Position numbers and translations under genes: made by a program
The notes under the pieces: model-generated
Seen by the model: the letters and a program-made list of their open reading frames with translations, nothing else
Database searches by the model: none
Told to the model about the DNA's origin: nothing
Shown here: in pieces, positions 11,528 to 19,142 of the stretch
Layout: each line of letters begins with the position of its first letter
Numbering within the stretch: position 1 is the first letter of the stretch
Assembly (NCBI GenBank): GCA_003142355.1
Contig: PLMF01000197.1
Span: 139 to 20,901 of the forward strand
Direction: 5' to 3'
Source of the DNA: Bryobacterales bacterium
GTDB taxonomy: Bacteria > Acidobacteriota > Terriglobia > Bryobacterales > Bryobacteraceae
Length of the DNA: 20,763 nt

Positions 11528-12997
11528 TCACTCCGGTCTCTCCGCCCCCCGCAGCCTAAACATCACCTTTAACCCCTTTCTCCAATCCGCCGCCAGCCCG
11601 ACCCGCTCCACTTCGATCGCCGGGGAAAAGTAACTCAGGAGGGTCTCCGTGCTGGGATGAAACTCCAGCGACGGCGAGACCAACAGCAGGCGCGGCGGCT
11701 CGGGGCGCAAGAGCAGGCCGGGGAAGTAGCCGTGCGCGGTGAATTCGCCGCGGTCCAGGTGCCATTTGACGCGAATCCAGTAGTCAAGCGCCTGTAGTGG
11801 CAGGTGCAGGTCCGCGGATGCTTTCAGTTCCACCACGGTGAGGCGGCCCGCGCGGTCGGCGGCCAGCAGGTCCAGGATGCCTCGGTTGCCCCCGGCGAAG
11901 GCCGGCACCTGGTCGTAGATGGGGTCGCACAGGAGCGAGGCGTCCAGCGTCTCGATCTGCGCGCGCGCTTGGGATTCCAGCCACGCTTCGGGCGATTGCC
12001 GGTAAAGCGGGTTTCCGCGGTCTTCGGCGTCGGGCGAGCGGGCGCGGTCGAGTTCCTCCACCAGGCGCTCGATTTCGGCGGCGTGATGCTCGCGCGCCGG
12101 GCGCTGTTCGCCCAGGCCGAAGAGCAGCTCGCCGCCGGAGAGTTTCGCGAACTCGATGCCGCGAACGCGCAGGCTCACGCGCCCATCGTGTTTGACCACG
12201 CGCTCCACGCCGGGGAGCGAAGTGATGCGCTGCCACGTTTCCAGCAGGTTGGGCGCGGGGCGGCGGCAAGGTTCGAGGCGTGTATCCAGATTGCCATGGT
12301 CGCGCGGGTCGATGCGCACCACGAAGTCCTGCTCGGAATAAGTGAACAGCTCGAAGCGCGCGGCCGCGGGGTCGAGGCACAGCAGGCGCAGGGCCGCGGC
12401 GCGCTCGCGTCCCGCCGGAACGTAGATGGCCAGGCCCTCCACCGCCACCCGCCGTTCGCGCCCGCGCAGGTACGTGAGCCAGATCAGGCCGAACGAAAGA
12501 ACCGCCGCCGCGTCGCCTTCGGGCGGCGAGGCAATGGCCGCCCAGCCGTGCTGCCCGTGGCGCAGAAAGGCGCGCGGAAAGGCCGGGGAGAGGCTGAATT
12601 CCAGGTTCGCCTCGGCGCTCAACTCCGCCAAGTTCCACTCCGGGAACTGGCGGCGCAGAAAGAGGCGGAAGCGCTCGCGGAATACCAGGCGGGCGCTGCG
12701 CCGGCCCAGGTCGGCTCCGGCGCGCCGGGCGAGGTCGAGCAGGAAGAGCTGGCCCTCGCGGTGGGCGAATCGCTGCACGGTGATCTCCAACCGCGCGCTG
12801 GTCGCCTTCTGGATGGCGGTGACGCGCCGCGTCAGGTTGCGCGTGCGGTCCCAGGCCTGCAACGTGAGACGCCCGCCGCGGAGATCGAGCGCGAAGTTAT
12901 CTTCGGTCAGTGGAAGAAGTTCCTCGCCCGGTTCCAGCAGAGCCGGCTGTTTCGCGTTCTTGAGAAATGCCGCTATCGCCGCGCGAATCTCTTCCAT
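11528..12997 (-). CDS. Uncharacterised protein with C-terminal PD-(D/E)xK nuclease-like domain
   Basis: A 489-residue protein. Residues 1-320 are not recognised; they are Arg- and Glu-rich and contain strands such as VAVEGLAIYVPAG and FELFTYSEQDFVVRID. Residues about 330-425 look like a PD-(D/E)xK domain of the RecB/NucS kind. A helix PEAWLESQARAQIE with Glu341 comes first, then GNRGILDLLAADRAG with Asp376, then LTVVELKAS with Glu390 and Lys392 as the ExK core, then LQALDYW with a QxxxY pair (Gln402, Tyr406). All expected acidic and lysine residues are present, so activity is plausible. It might be a DNA nuclease or a catalytic-fold DNA-binding protein. The start ATG at 12997 is one base after the MFS stop, so it closes the UbiE-CPBP-MFS run. 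No signal peptide or membrane helix is seen. Confidence 0.75.
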   Translation of the reverse strand: MEEIRAAIAAFLKNAKQPALLEPGEELLPLTEDNFALDLRGGRLTLQAWDRTRNLTRRVTAIQKATSARLEITVQRFAHREGQLFLLDLARRAGADLGRRSARLVFRERFRLFLRRQFPEWNLAELSAEANLEFSLSPAFPRAFLRHGQHGWAAIASPPEGDAAAVLSFGLIWLTYLRGRERRVAVEGLAIYVPAGRERAAALRLLCLDPAAARFELFTYSEQDFVVRIDPRDHGNLDTRLEPCRRPAPNLLETWQRITSLPGVERVVKHDGRVSLRVRGIEFAKLSGGELLFGLGEQRPAREHHAAEIERLVEELDRARSPDAEDRGNPLYRQSPEAWLESQARAQIETLDASLLCDPIYDQVPAFAGGNRGILDLLAADRAGRLTVVELKASADLHLPLQALDYWIRVKWHLDRGEFTAHGYFPGLLLRPEPPRLLLVSPSLEFHPSTETLLSYFSPAIEVERVGLAADWRKGLKVMFRLRGAERPE

Positions 12998-12998
12998 A

Positions 12999-14198
12999 CT
13001 AGCCAAACTTCGCCGCGCGCCGCTCCGGCCCCAGCGCCGTGGCAACCGCCGCCATCAGGAACACCGTGGCGGCCGTCACTGCCATGGCCACCGCGTAGCT
13101 GGTGCGGCGGGCGAATACCGCCTCGATGTAACCCACCGAGCTGGCGAGCAGCACGCCGCACTGATAACCGAAGCCCGGTAAAAATCCCCGCACCGAATCC
13201 GGTGACAATTCGGAAAGGTGCGCCGGCACCACGCCCCAGGCGCCCTGAACCATGAACTGCATCACGAACGCCCCGACGACCAAGAGTGTCACCGACGGCG
13301 AGAAGGCCCAGATGGGTATCACCAGCACCGCCCCCAGCAGCGCGATCACCATCGAGCGGCGCCGCCCGATCCGGTCCGAGAGGAAGCCGAAGAGCGTCCC
13401 GCCGGCAATGGCTCCCAGCATGGAGAACGCGGTCAAGCCGGAGCGCCCGGCCACATGAAATCCCCATTGGCGTTCCAGAAAAGTCGGGTACATGTCCTGC
13501 GTGCCGTGCGAAGCGAGATTCATCGCGGCCATGAGCAGAGCCATGTAGAGGCCCATCTTCCAGTTCGCCAGAATCGCCCGGCCCAACTGGCCCCAACTTG
13601 CATGGCGGGCCTTCTTCCACACTTCCGACTCTTTCACGCGCGTGAACACGAATATTGCCAGCAGCGCCGGCAACCCGCCGAGGAAAAACAGGGGCCTCCA
13701 GCCTACGCGAGGGAACACGAAGAAATAGCACACAGCCGCCAGCAGGTAACCCATGGCATAGCCCTGCTGGAGGAACCCCGAGAGCAACCCGCGCAGCCGC
13801 GCCGGCACCTTCTCCATGGCGAGCGACGCGCCGACGCCCCATTCGCCGCCCATGCCGATCCCGAACAGCACGCGGAGCAGCAGGAACACCGTGTAATTGG
13901 GCGCCAGGCCCGAGAGCACTTCCATTACCGAGAAAAAAATCAGGACCAGCACCAGTGGCAAGCGGCGCCCGTAGCGGTCGGCCAGCAGGCCGAAGAGAAA
14001 GGCGCCCACGGGACGGAAAGCCAGCGTGGCGGTAATGGTCAGGGCCATGGCGGCGTCGGACTTATGAAACTCGCGCCCGATGGCGGTGAGGCAGAAGACC
14101 ACCAGGAAGAAATCGAAGGCGTCCAGCGTCCACCCCAGGTAGCCCGCCAGCAGCGCCGCCCGGTGGTCGCTGGCCCCCGGCGCATCGGCCGGTGTCAC
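12999..14198 (-). CDS. MFS transporter (sialate/carboxylate:H+ symporter-like)
   Basis: A 399-residue inner-membrane carrier with 12 predicted helices. Motif A occurs in both halves, LADRYGRRLPL after helix 2 and LSDRIGRRRS after helix 8. The first helix region GWTLDAFDFFLVVFCLTAIG and the GIGMGGEWGVGASLAMEKVP element recall the sialate/lactate and metabolite:proton symporter branches. It would import a small organic acid or sugar acid with protons; the substrate is not readable. The start is taken as GTG at 14198, which overlaps the CPBP stop as GTGA and has GGAGGG 8 bases upstream; the open frame further upstream is just the end of that gene in another frame. The stop is one base from the next gene. 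It lies third in a four-gene operon. Confidence 0.88.
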   Translation of the reverse strand: MTPADAPGASDHRAALLAGYLGWTLDAFDFFLVVFCLTAIGREFHKSDAAMALTITATLAFRPVGAFLFGLLADRYGRRLPLVLVLIFFSVMEVLSGLAPNYTVFLLLRVLFGIGMGGEWGVGASLAMEKVPARLRGLLSGFLQQGYAMGYLLAAVCYFFVFPRVGWRPLFFLGGLPALLAIFVFTRVKESEVWKKARHASWGQLGRAILANWKMGLYMALLMAAMNLASHGTQDMYPTFLERQWGFHVAGRSGLTAFSMLGAIAGGTLFGFLSDRIGRRRSMVIALLGAVLVIPIWAFSPSVTLLVVGAFVMQFMVQGAWGVVPAHLSELSPDSVRGFLPGFGYQCGVLLASSVGYIEAVFARRTSYAVAMAVTAATVFLMAAVATALGPERRAAKFG

Positions 14199-17100
14199 GT
14201 ATTCGCCCTCCGCCGCAGCGCCGGCGCCACGGCCCAGACCACGCTCACGGCCAGCACGGCGGCCACTATCCACGCCTGCCGCTCAAGCGCCGGGTTCCCA
14301 TTGCCGAACAACTCCATCATCGCCGGCCGCAGCGCCATGGCCCACAGCACCAGCGCATAGGCCAGGTAGTTCCTGCGCGCGAAACACAAGCAGAACAGCA
14401 CGGCACACCCGGCCCAGATCGCGGCCATGGCATACTGGAGCGCGAATTCGCCCGGCGTGCGGATACCTCCCGCGAGATTCACCGTCAGCGCCGCCAGCGC
14501 CAGCGGCGCCAGCATCCATCGCTGCGGCAGCTTCTTGATGATAATCGCGATCAATGCCAGTGCGGCCGCGTTCATGAGCAACGACCGCGCGGCCTCCGCC
14601 ACCGCCGCCAGGGCCGGCGCGTGGCTGACGATCAGGTCCGGGCTGCCGATGGCGAAAAGCGCCTGCGCGTGATGGTGGTCCATGAGCATGGCGTCGTGTT
14701 GATTCAGGAGAATCGCGAACCCAGCCGCCGCCAGCAGCGCCATTGCGGCATCCAGGCCCAGCAGCCCGCGATTCGCCGCGCGCAAGGCCCCCATGCTCTC
14801 CGGATAGAACAAAGCGATCAAAGCCGCCGCCGCGCCCAGGATCAGGAAAACGAAGATCACGCTCATCAGCAACGTGATGTACAGGACGGCCTGATAGGTT
14901 TCGAGTGGAATCGCGGTGTTATAGTCTTTCAGCATGAGCTCGAACGAGAGCAGCCAGGCCAGCGCGAACAGCAGCGTTGCGGGCACGGCCAGCCGGATGG
15001 CTCCGCGCCAGCGCACCAGTCCCTTGCGTGTGGCTTGAATCAGCAGCCACAGCGCGTAAACTATGCCCGCCGCAATCATCCCGATGCGCAGCGCCAGCAC
15101 CGCGATCGAGAGCGCGTTCTGCCGCTCGCGGCTGCGCTCATAGGCTTCCGGGATTTTCCAGTACGACCGCAGCGAAGAGACGCGGTCCCCGGCCACTTCG
15201 ACGTGCACGCGGTAGTGCGCTTCGTCCAGGTTGCGAGGGTCGCCTGCACGCGCCTCCCACTCGAGCGTATAGTCGCGCCGCGCCTTCTTCTTCTCCGATG
15301 AGCTCTCCTTCAAGTCCATGGCGGCCAGGTCCCACCCCTCGGCCGCGGCAAAAGCGAGGGCGATCTGGCGCGCTCGATCCTCCGCAATGTCCGCCCCGGG
15401 GCGGTCTTCGGGAATGGTGTGGGTGAATCCCAGCACCTTGCCGGTCTCCGGATGCACCGATACGTTAACCTCTTCCTGATCCAGCGATTTGAAATAACGC
15501 GTCATCCAGTGTTGCACCGGCCGATACCGCTCGAAAAGCCTGGAGACGAAACTCACCGGCCGCCGCTCCAGAAAATACTTGCCCGCCAGACTGTCGTCGC
15601 CGGTCCAGTACGTGGCCGGGTAGGTCAAATGGCGAAAGCCGACGGCGTCCAGGCCCTGCTGTTTGATGAACGCGTCCGCACCCGCGCGCGCCTGCCCGGC
15701 CGGGATCTTGTATTTCGGCGATTCGCCGAAACGGCTCACCGGAATCAGCAGGCTGAGCAGACCGGCCGCGAAGATCGCGACAGCCGCCAGGCGCACCCGG
15801 TTGCTGAGCGGCCGGTACGCCATGGTGGCAGCAGGGCCCGGAGGGCACCCCGCCGGCACCGCTTCCGCCGGTTCCTCCACCGCGGCGCTTTCATCCGCGT
15901 TGAGCAGCCCGCCCTCCGGTTCGAATCCGCCGCGCCACCAGTAAGCCACCAGCGCCACCAGCAGCGGCAGCACGACAATCCCCGCGCTGGCCGCGCCGGA
16001 GAGCCGGAAATAGAGGTTGTGCGAGCGCACCAGCAGCAGGGCGGTGTAACCCGCATCCAACGAGTAGTGCCACACCAGCGTCGGCAGGATGCCCCAGCGC
16101 AGCATCACCAGCCCCAGCGCCACGCCGCCGATGCCCACTTCCACGCCGCGAATATAGAACGGTTGCTGCGGATATCCGGCGTGACCGAAGCCCCAGATAA
16201 AGGCCGCCAGCACCACTGCCACCGGAAGGTATCGCACCAGTTTGTGCAGGAACGGGATGGCGAACATGCGAAACAGAGACTCCTCCGAAACCGCGGGGAA
16301 GAATCCGAAGAACAACACGAACAGCCACGGGAAGCGCGTATTGAGCAGATTGTCGTAGGGAACATCCGCCGGCGACCAGGCGCCGAAGCGGTACGCCACA
16401 ATGTAGAACGCCGTCTGATAGGCAATAAAAATACCGGCCAATGTGATGCCTAGAATCACCCCTAGAAAGAACCGCTTGGTGCGCAGGCCGCGCGGGCGGA
16501 AAAGATTGCCCAAGGAAATCTGATTCGGAAGCGCTTCGCGGTAGAGGGTCTCGGCGCCCGCGATGAGCAGGAACAACAGGCCCCCCGCGCCCAACGCGGA
16601 GAGCAGGGCTTGCAGCAATTGTTGCGACAGGAAGCTGCCGTAGGAATCCGTGGTCGGATATCCGAATTCGTTCACTGGAAACTGGTTCAGGCTGGCGCAC
16701 AGCGAGAGCGCCATGCCCACCAGCCCCACCACCATGGCGCGTCGCCACCGCAAGTCCTGGCGGCGCACCCGCTTCACGATCACCACCACCAGGCCCAGAA
16801 TCAGCGCCACCAGCAGCGCTGAATCGACGATCTGCGCCACGTCGTTCCTGGAGCGCAGGCGCTGGTAATCGCGCGTCCACTGTTCCGGAATTTTGAGATA
16901 CTCGCGATAACCGCCCACTTCATCGCCCAGAACCGTGACCGCCATCCGGTTGGTGGCGTCGCGCAGATTGAAGTCGTGCTCTTTCCACGTGAACTCCCGA
17001 TCCACGCGATGCGGCCGCGTCTGGTCCGATTCCTCCACGAATTCGAGCGACGCCGGATCGCGATGCATGCGGCTCCGCAAGAAATCTTCGGCCACGGCGC

Positions 17101-17548
17101 GCGCCTGTTCGGCGCTGGCAGCGGGCCGCGCGGCTTCCTCGGGAATCTGGTGCCGGAAGCCCGCCAGTTCGCCGGCCGGAGTGATCTCCACCCCGTACTC
17201 CTCCTTCTGCTGCGGCCGGAACCATCGGTAGGCCCAGCGCCACAGGCGGACGCGCGTGCCCATGATGCGGTTGGCCTGCTCCAGTCCGGCCTCGCGCTCC
17301 AGGAATGTCTTGGCCTCGTCGTCGAAACTGAAACGCGAGGCCTGCCGGTAGCCCGCGACATGATAGCCCTGCCCGGCTAGAAAACGCCCGGCCAGAACCT
17401 GCGCGTCGTCGCGGCCCACGCGGAAATCGATGGAGGCTTCCGGAAATGCCCGGTAGAAATTGTGTGCCGAATACCAGGCGGCCCCGGCGAACAGTACCAG
17501 ACAGACGGCGATGAAACGGTAATCGGAAGTGCGCAGCCGTTCTTTCAT
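14195..17548 (-). CDS. Very long CPBP family intramembrane protease with duplicated extracytoplasmic domain
   Basis: A 1117-residue membrane protein, far longer than the 200-350 residues usual for CPBP (Abi, Rce1-like) proteases. An N-terminal helix (about 11-29) is followed by a soluble domain (37-240), then a helical region with the CPBP motifs: EESLFR (Glu422, Glu423, Arg427), FIWGFGH (His456) and HYSLD (His494, Asp498). These residues would bind metal and cut peptide bonds within the membrane. After a Pro/Glu linker (about 545-575) comes a helix, a second copy of the soluble domain (about 612-810; both copies end in a YxxYxKIPE-type or SYWKIPE element before RSR), and a second helical bundle without protease motifs. 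So the whole plan is duplicated, with one catalytic unit. The start ATG at 17548 overlaps the UbiE stop (ATGA); the 3' end overlaps the MFS start (GTGA). Substrate unknown. Confidence 0.87.
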   Translation of the reverse strand: MKERLRTSDYRFIAVCLVLFAGAAWYSAHNFYRAFPEASIDFRVGRDDAQVLAGRFLAGQGYHVAGYRQASRFSFDDEAKTFLEREAGLEQANRIMGTRVRLWRWAYRWFRPQQKEEYGVEITPAGELAGFRHQIPEEAARPAASAEQARAVAEDFLRSRMHRDPASLEFVEESDQTRPHRVDREFTWKEHDFNLRDATNRMAVTVLGDEVGGYREYLKIPEQWTRDYQRLRSRNDVAQIVDSALLVALILGLVVVIVKRVRRQDLRWRRAMVVGLVGMALSLCASLNQFPVNEFGYPTTDSYGSFLSQQLLQALLSALGAGGLLFLLIAGAETLYREALPNQISLGNLFRPRGLRTKRFFLGVILGITLAGIFIAYQTAFYIVAYRFGAWSPADVPYDNLLNTRFPWLFVLFFGFFPAVSEESLFRMFAIPFLHKLVRYLPVAVVLAAFIWGFGHAGYPQQPFYIRGVEVGIGGVALGLVMLRWGILPTLVWHYSLDAGYTALLLVRSHNLYFRLSGAASAGIVVLPLLVALVAYWWRGGFEPEGGLLNADESAAVEEPAEAVPAGCPPGPAATMAYRPLSNRVRLAAVAIFAAGLLSLLIPVSRFGESPKYKIPAGQARAGADAFIKQQGLDAVGFRHLTYPATYWTGDDSLAGKYFLERRPVSFVSRLFERYRPVQHWMTRYFKSLDQEEVNVSVHPETGKVLGFTHTIPEDRPGADIAEDRARQIALAFAAAEGWDLAAMDLKESSSEKKKARRDYTLEWEARAGDPRNLDEAHYRVHVEVAGDRVSSLRSYWKIPEAYERSRERQNALSIAVLALRIGMIAAGIVYALWLLIQATRKGLVRWRGAIRLAVPATLLFALAWLLSFELMLKDYNTAIPLETYQAVLYITLLMSVIFVFLILGAAAALIALFYPESMGALRAANRGLLGLDAAMALLAAAGFAILLNQHDAMLMDHHHAQALFAIGSPDLIVSHAPALAAVAEAARSLLMNAAALALIAIIIKKLPQRWMLAPLALAALTVNLAGGIRTPGEFALQYAMAAIWAGCAVLFCLCFARRNYLAYALVLWAMALRPAMMELFGNGNPALERQAWIVAAVLAVSVVWAVAPALRRRANT

Positions 17549-18246
17549 ACTGATTCCTTCGCCGCCCAATGCAACCCGATTCCGCCCAGAAGGAAACGGC
17601 GCGTCTCCAGGGGACGGTATCCCGCGCGGCGCAGCAGAGATGAAAACTCGTCGATGGATACGAAGGTTCGGAGCGAATCGGGGATATAGGTGTAAACCCG
17701 CGGCCGCCCGTGCAGCAACAGGCCAAAGAAGGCGCCCTGCACGTAGAGCCAGCCGAGATACAGCCGCCGCAGCCAGCGGTTCGCAGGCAGGAAAAAGTCC
17801 AGGCTCACCAGCAGCCCGCCGGGACGGGTGACCCGCTCAATCTCTCGCACCACCGCCGGCAGGTTTCGAAAATTACGCAGCCCGTAGCCGATAAAAACGC
17901 CGTCGAAAGACCCGTCGGGGAAGGGAAGCGATTCCGCGTCGGCGCAGATCGCGCGAGCGACGCCGCGCGCCCGGGCGAGTTGCAGCATGCGCTCGGTCAG
18001 GTCGACGGCCAGGGCCCGGGCGCCGGGGCACCGCCCTGCGACCAGAAGAGAAAAGTCGCCCGTGCCGGATGCCAGGTCGAGCACTAGTGGGTTTTCGGGC
18101 AGCACCGCCCGCTCCACGCAAACCTTCTTCCAGTGCCGGTCCATCCCATAGGAGAAGACGCGCGTAAAGAAGTCGTAGCGTGGCGCTATCGTGTGGAACA
18201 TGGCGCTCATCCGGCGCCAATCCTGTTTTTCAACCGGAATCTTCAT
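17545..18246 (-). CDS. ubiE: Demethylmenaquinone/ubiquinone C-methyltransferase (UbiE/MenG family)
   Basis: A 233-residue class I SAM-dependent methyltransferase. SAM motif I is VLDLASGTGDFSLLVAG; the family marks are PRYDFFTRVFSYGMDRHWKK near the N-terminus, FIGYGLRNFRN, and VTRPGGLLVSLDFF. It performs the last step of menaquinone (or ubiquinone C-) methylation at the inner face of the membrane. Menaquinone is the expected quinone in Acidobacteriota, so menG is the better functional name if that holds. The start is ATG at 18246; a TTG at 18249, only 7 bases after a TACAAT box, is the alternative. It heads an overlapping run with the CPBP protease, MFS transporter and nuclease-like gene, none of which is known in quinone synthesis. 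Confidence 0.92.
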   Translation of the reverse strand: MKIPVEKQDWRRMSAMFHTIAPRYDFFTRVFSYGMDRHWKKVCVERAVLPENPLVLDLASGTGDFSLLVAGRCPGARALAVDLTERMLQLARARGVARAICADAESLPFPDGSFDGVFIGYGLRNFRNLPAVVREIERVTRPGGLLVSLDFFLPANRWLRRLYLGWLYVQGAFFGLLLHGRPRVYTYIPDSLRTFVSIDEFSSLLRRAGYRPLETRRFLLGGIGLHWAAKESV

Positions 18247-18256
18247 CAAGAGCCGA

Positions 18257-18262
18257 ATTGTA
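18257..18262 (-). promoter_or_regulatory. -10-like TACAAT just upstream of ubiE
   Basis: On the minus strand TACAAT ends 7 bases before TTG 18249 and 10 bases before ATG 18246. No Shine-Dalgarno is present. Transcription would start within a few bases of the start codon. Confidence 0.35.
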
Positions 18263-18281
18263 CCAAACGAGCCGTTGTGGC

Positions 18282-18329
18282 GCAGACTCTCAGTCTGCCG
18301 GGCCCAGAGGGCACCCCCGACTCATCGGG
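18282..18329. repeat. Three small hairpins in tandem between SDR and ubiE
   Basis: Three perfect stem-loops follow one another: GCAGACT/AGTCTGC with a 3-base loop (18282-18298), GCCC/GGGC with a 3-base loop (18302-18312), and CCCGA/TCGGG with a 4-base loop (18316-18329). No T tract follows on either strand, so a simple intrinsic terminator is unlikely. A dispersed repetitive palindrome or RNA-stabilising element is possible. Confidence 0.45.
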
Positions 18330-18339
18330 ACGCGCTTGT

Positions 18340-19059
18340 TCACCTCTTCGGCCGCGAGGGCCGCATCTCAACCCTGCTGACCATGGTGCGCGCGGGCATG
18401 CCCAGCACCAGGGCGACCGTCTCCGCCACGTCTTCCGGCGCGATCATCCAGCTTGTGTCGCCGCCGCGCTTGGCGGGGTCGCCTTGGAACTCCGTATCCA
18501 CGCTTCCCGGCATGATGCAACTGACCCGAACGTTGTCGTAACGGTGGTCCAACATCATGGCTTCGCTGAAACCGTTGAGTCCGAATTTCGACGCGTTGTA
18601 GCCCGCGCCGCCGCTGAACGCGTTCTTCCCGGCGAGGCTGGAAATATTGACGATGAAGCCGCCGCCGCGCTTCGCGAAGCGTTCCAGCGCCTCCCTGGAA
18701 CAATAGAACGGCCCGTTCAGATTGAGGTCGATATTCCGATGCCACTCCTCCGGCGTCATCTGGGCCACCTTCCGGAAGACCCCTTCCCCGGCATTGTTGA
18801 CCAGAATGTCGAGCCCGCCGAATTCCCGGTCCACGGCCCGGAAGAACTCGCCGACCTGTTCCACCTGAGTGACATCCGCGGTATGCCCGGCGACCTTCCC
18901 CAGCGGCTGCATCTCGCGGACCGCCCGCTCCAGTGATTCCTGACTGCGCCCGCAGATGGCGACCGACGCTCCCTCGCGCAGAAGCCGCTCGGCGATGGCG
19001 CGCCCAATCCCTCGCGTGCCTCCGGTTACGATGGCGATCTTACCTGAAAGTGGTTCCAT
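18340..19059 (-). CDS. SDR family oxidoreductase
   Basis: A 239-residue classical short-chain dehydrogenase. Cofactor motif TGGTRGIG is at residues 12-19, NNAG at 88-91, catalytic Ser at about 141 (VNISSLAG), and YNASK at 154-158. The region DTEFQGDPAKRGGDTSWMIAPEDVAETVA is typical of reductases acting on small keto or hydroxy compounds. Substrate unknown. The ATG at 19059 is preferred to upstream in-frame codons because the Rossmann strand follows at the normal distance. It has no Shine-Dalgarno but has TACAAT ending 6 bases before it. It is transcribed divergently from the DapA-family operon, 83 bases apart, and is separated from ubiE by 93 bases with small hairpins, so it may be a separate unit. 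Confidence 0.9.
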   Translation of the reverse strand: MEPLSGKIAIVTGGTRGIGRAIAERLLREGASVAICGRSQESLERAVREMQPLGKVAGHTADVTQVEQVGEFFRAVDREFGGLDILVNNAGEGVFRKVAQMTPEEWHRNIDLNLNGPFYCSREALERFAKRGGGFIVNISSLAGKNAFSGGAGYNASKFGLNGFSEAMMLDHRYDNVRVSCIMPGSVDTEFQGDPAKRGGDTSWMIAPEDVAETVALVLGMPARTMVSRVEMRPSRPKR

Positions 19060-19065
19060 ATACAG

Positions 19066-19071
19066 ATTGTA
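19066..19071 (-). promoter_or_regulatory. -10-like TACAAT 6 bases before the SDR ATG
   Basis: On the minus strand TACAAT is followed by CTGTAT and then ATG (19059). A partial -35, TTGCGA (19096-19091), lies 19 bases upstream. With no Shine-Dalgarno present, a leaderless transcript is the simplest reading. Confidence 0.45.
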
Positions 19072-19142
19072 GGGGCGAGGCAGGCCTAATTCGCAAGTCC
19101 CCACCAGCCTCGGAATCGCAATAGAATCGAGAGTGAACCTCC

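Noticed and set aside
11804..13255. 483-codon open frame on the plus strand opposite the nuclease-like gene
   Set aside because: The minus frame shows a coherent PD-(D/E)xK core and operon spacing. This frame spans two minus-strand genes and has no recognisable fold.
13218..15301. Long plus-strand frames opposite the MFS and CPBP genes
   Set aside because: They are antisense to transmembrane proteins, which gives Arg/Gln/His-rich translations typical of shadows.
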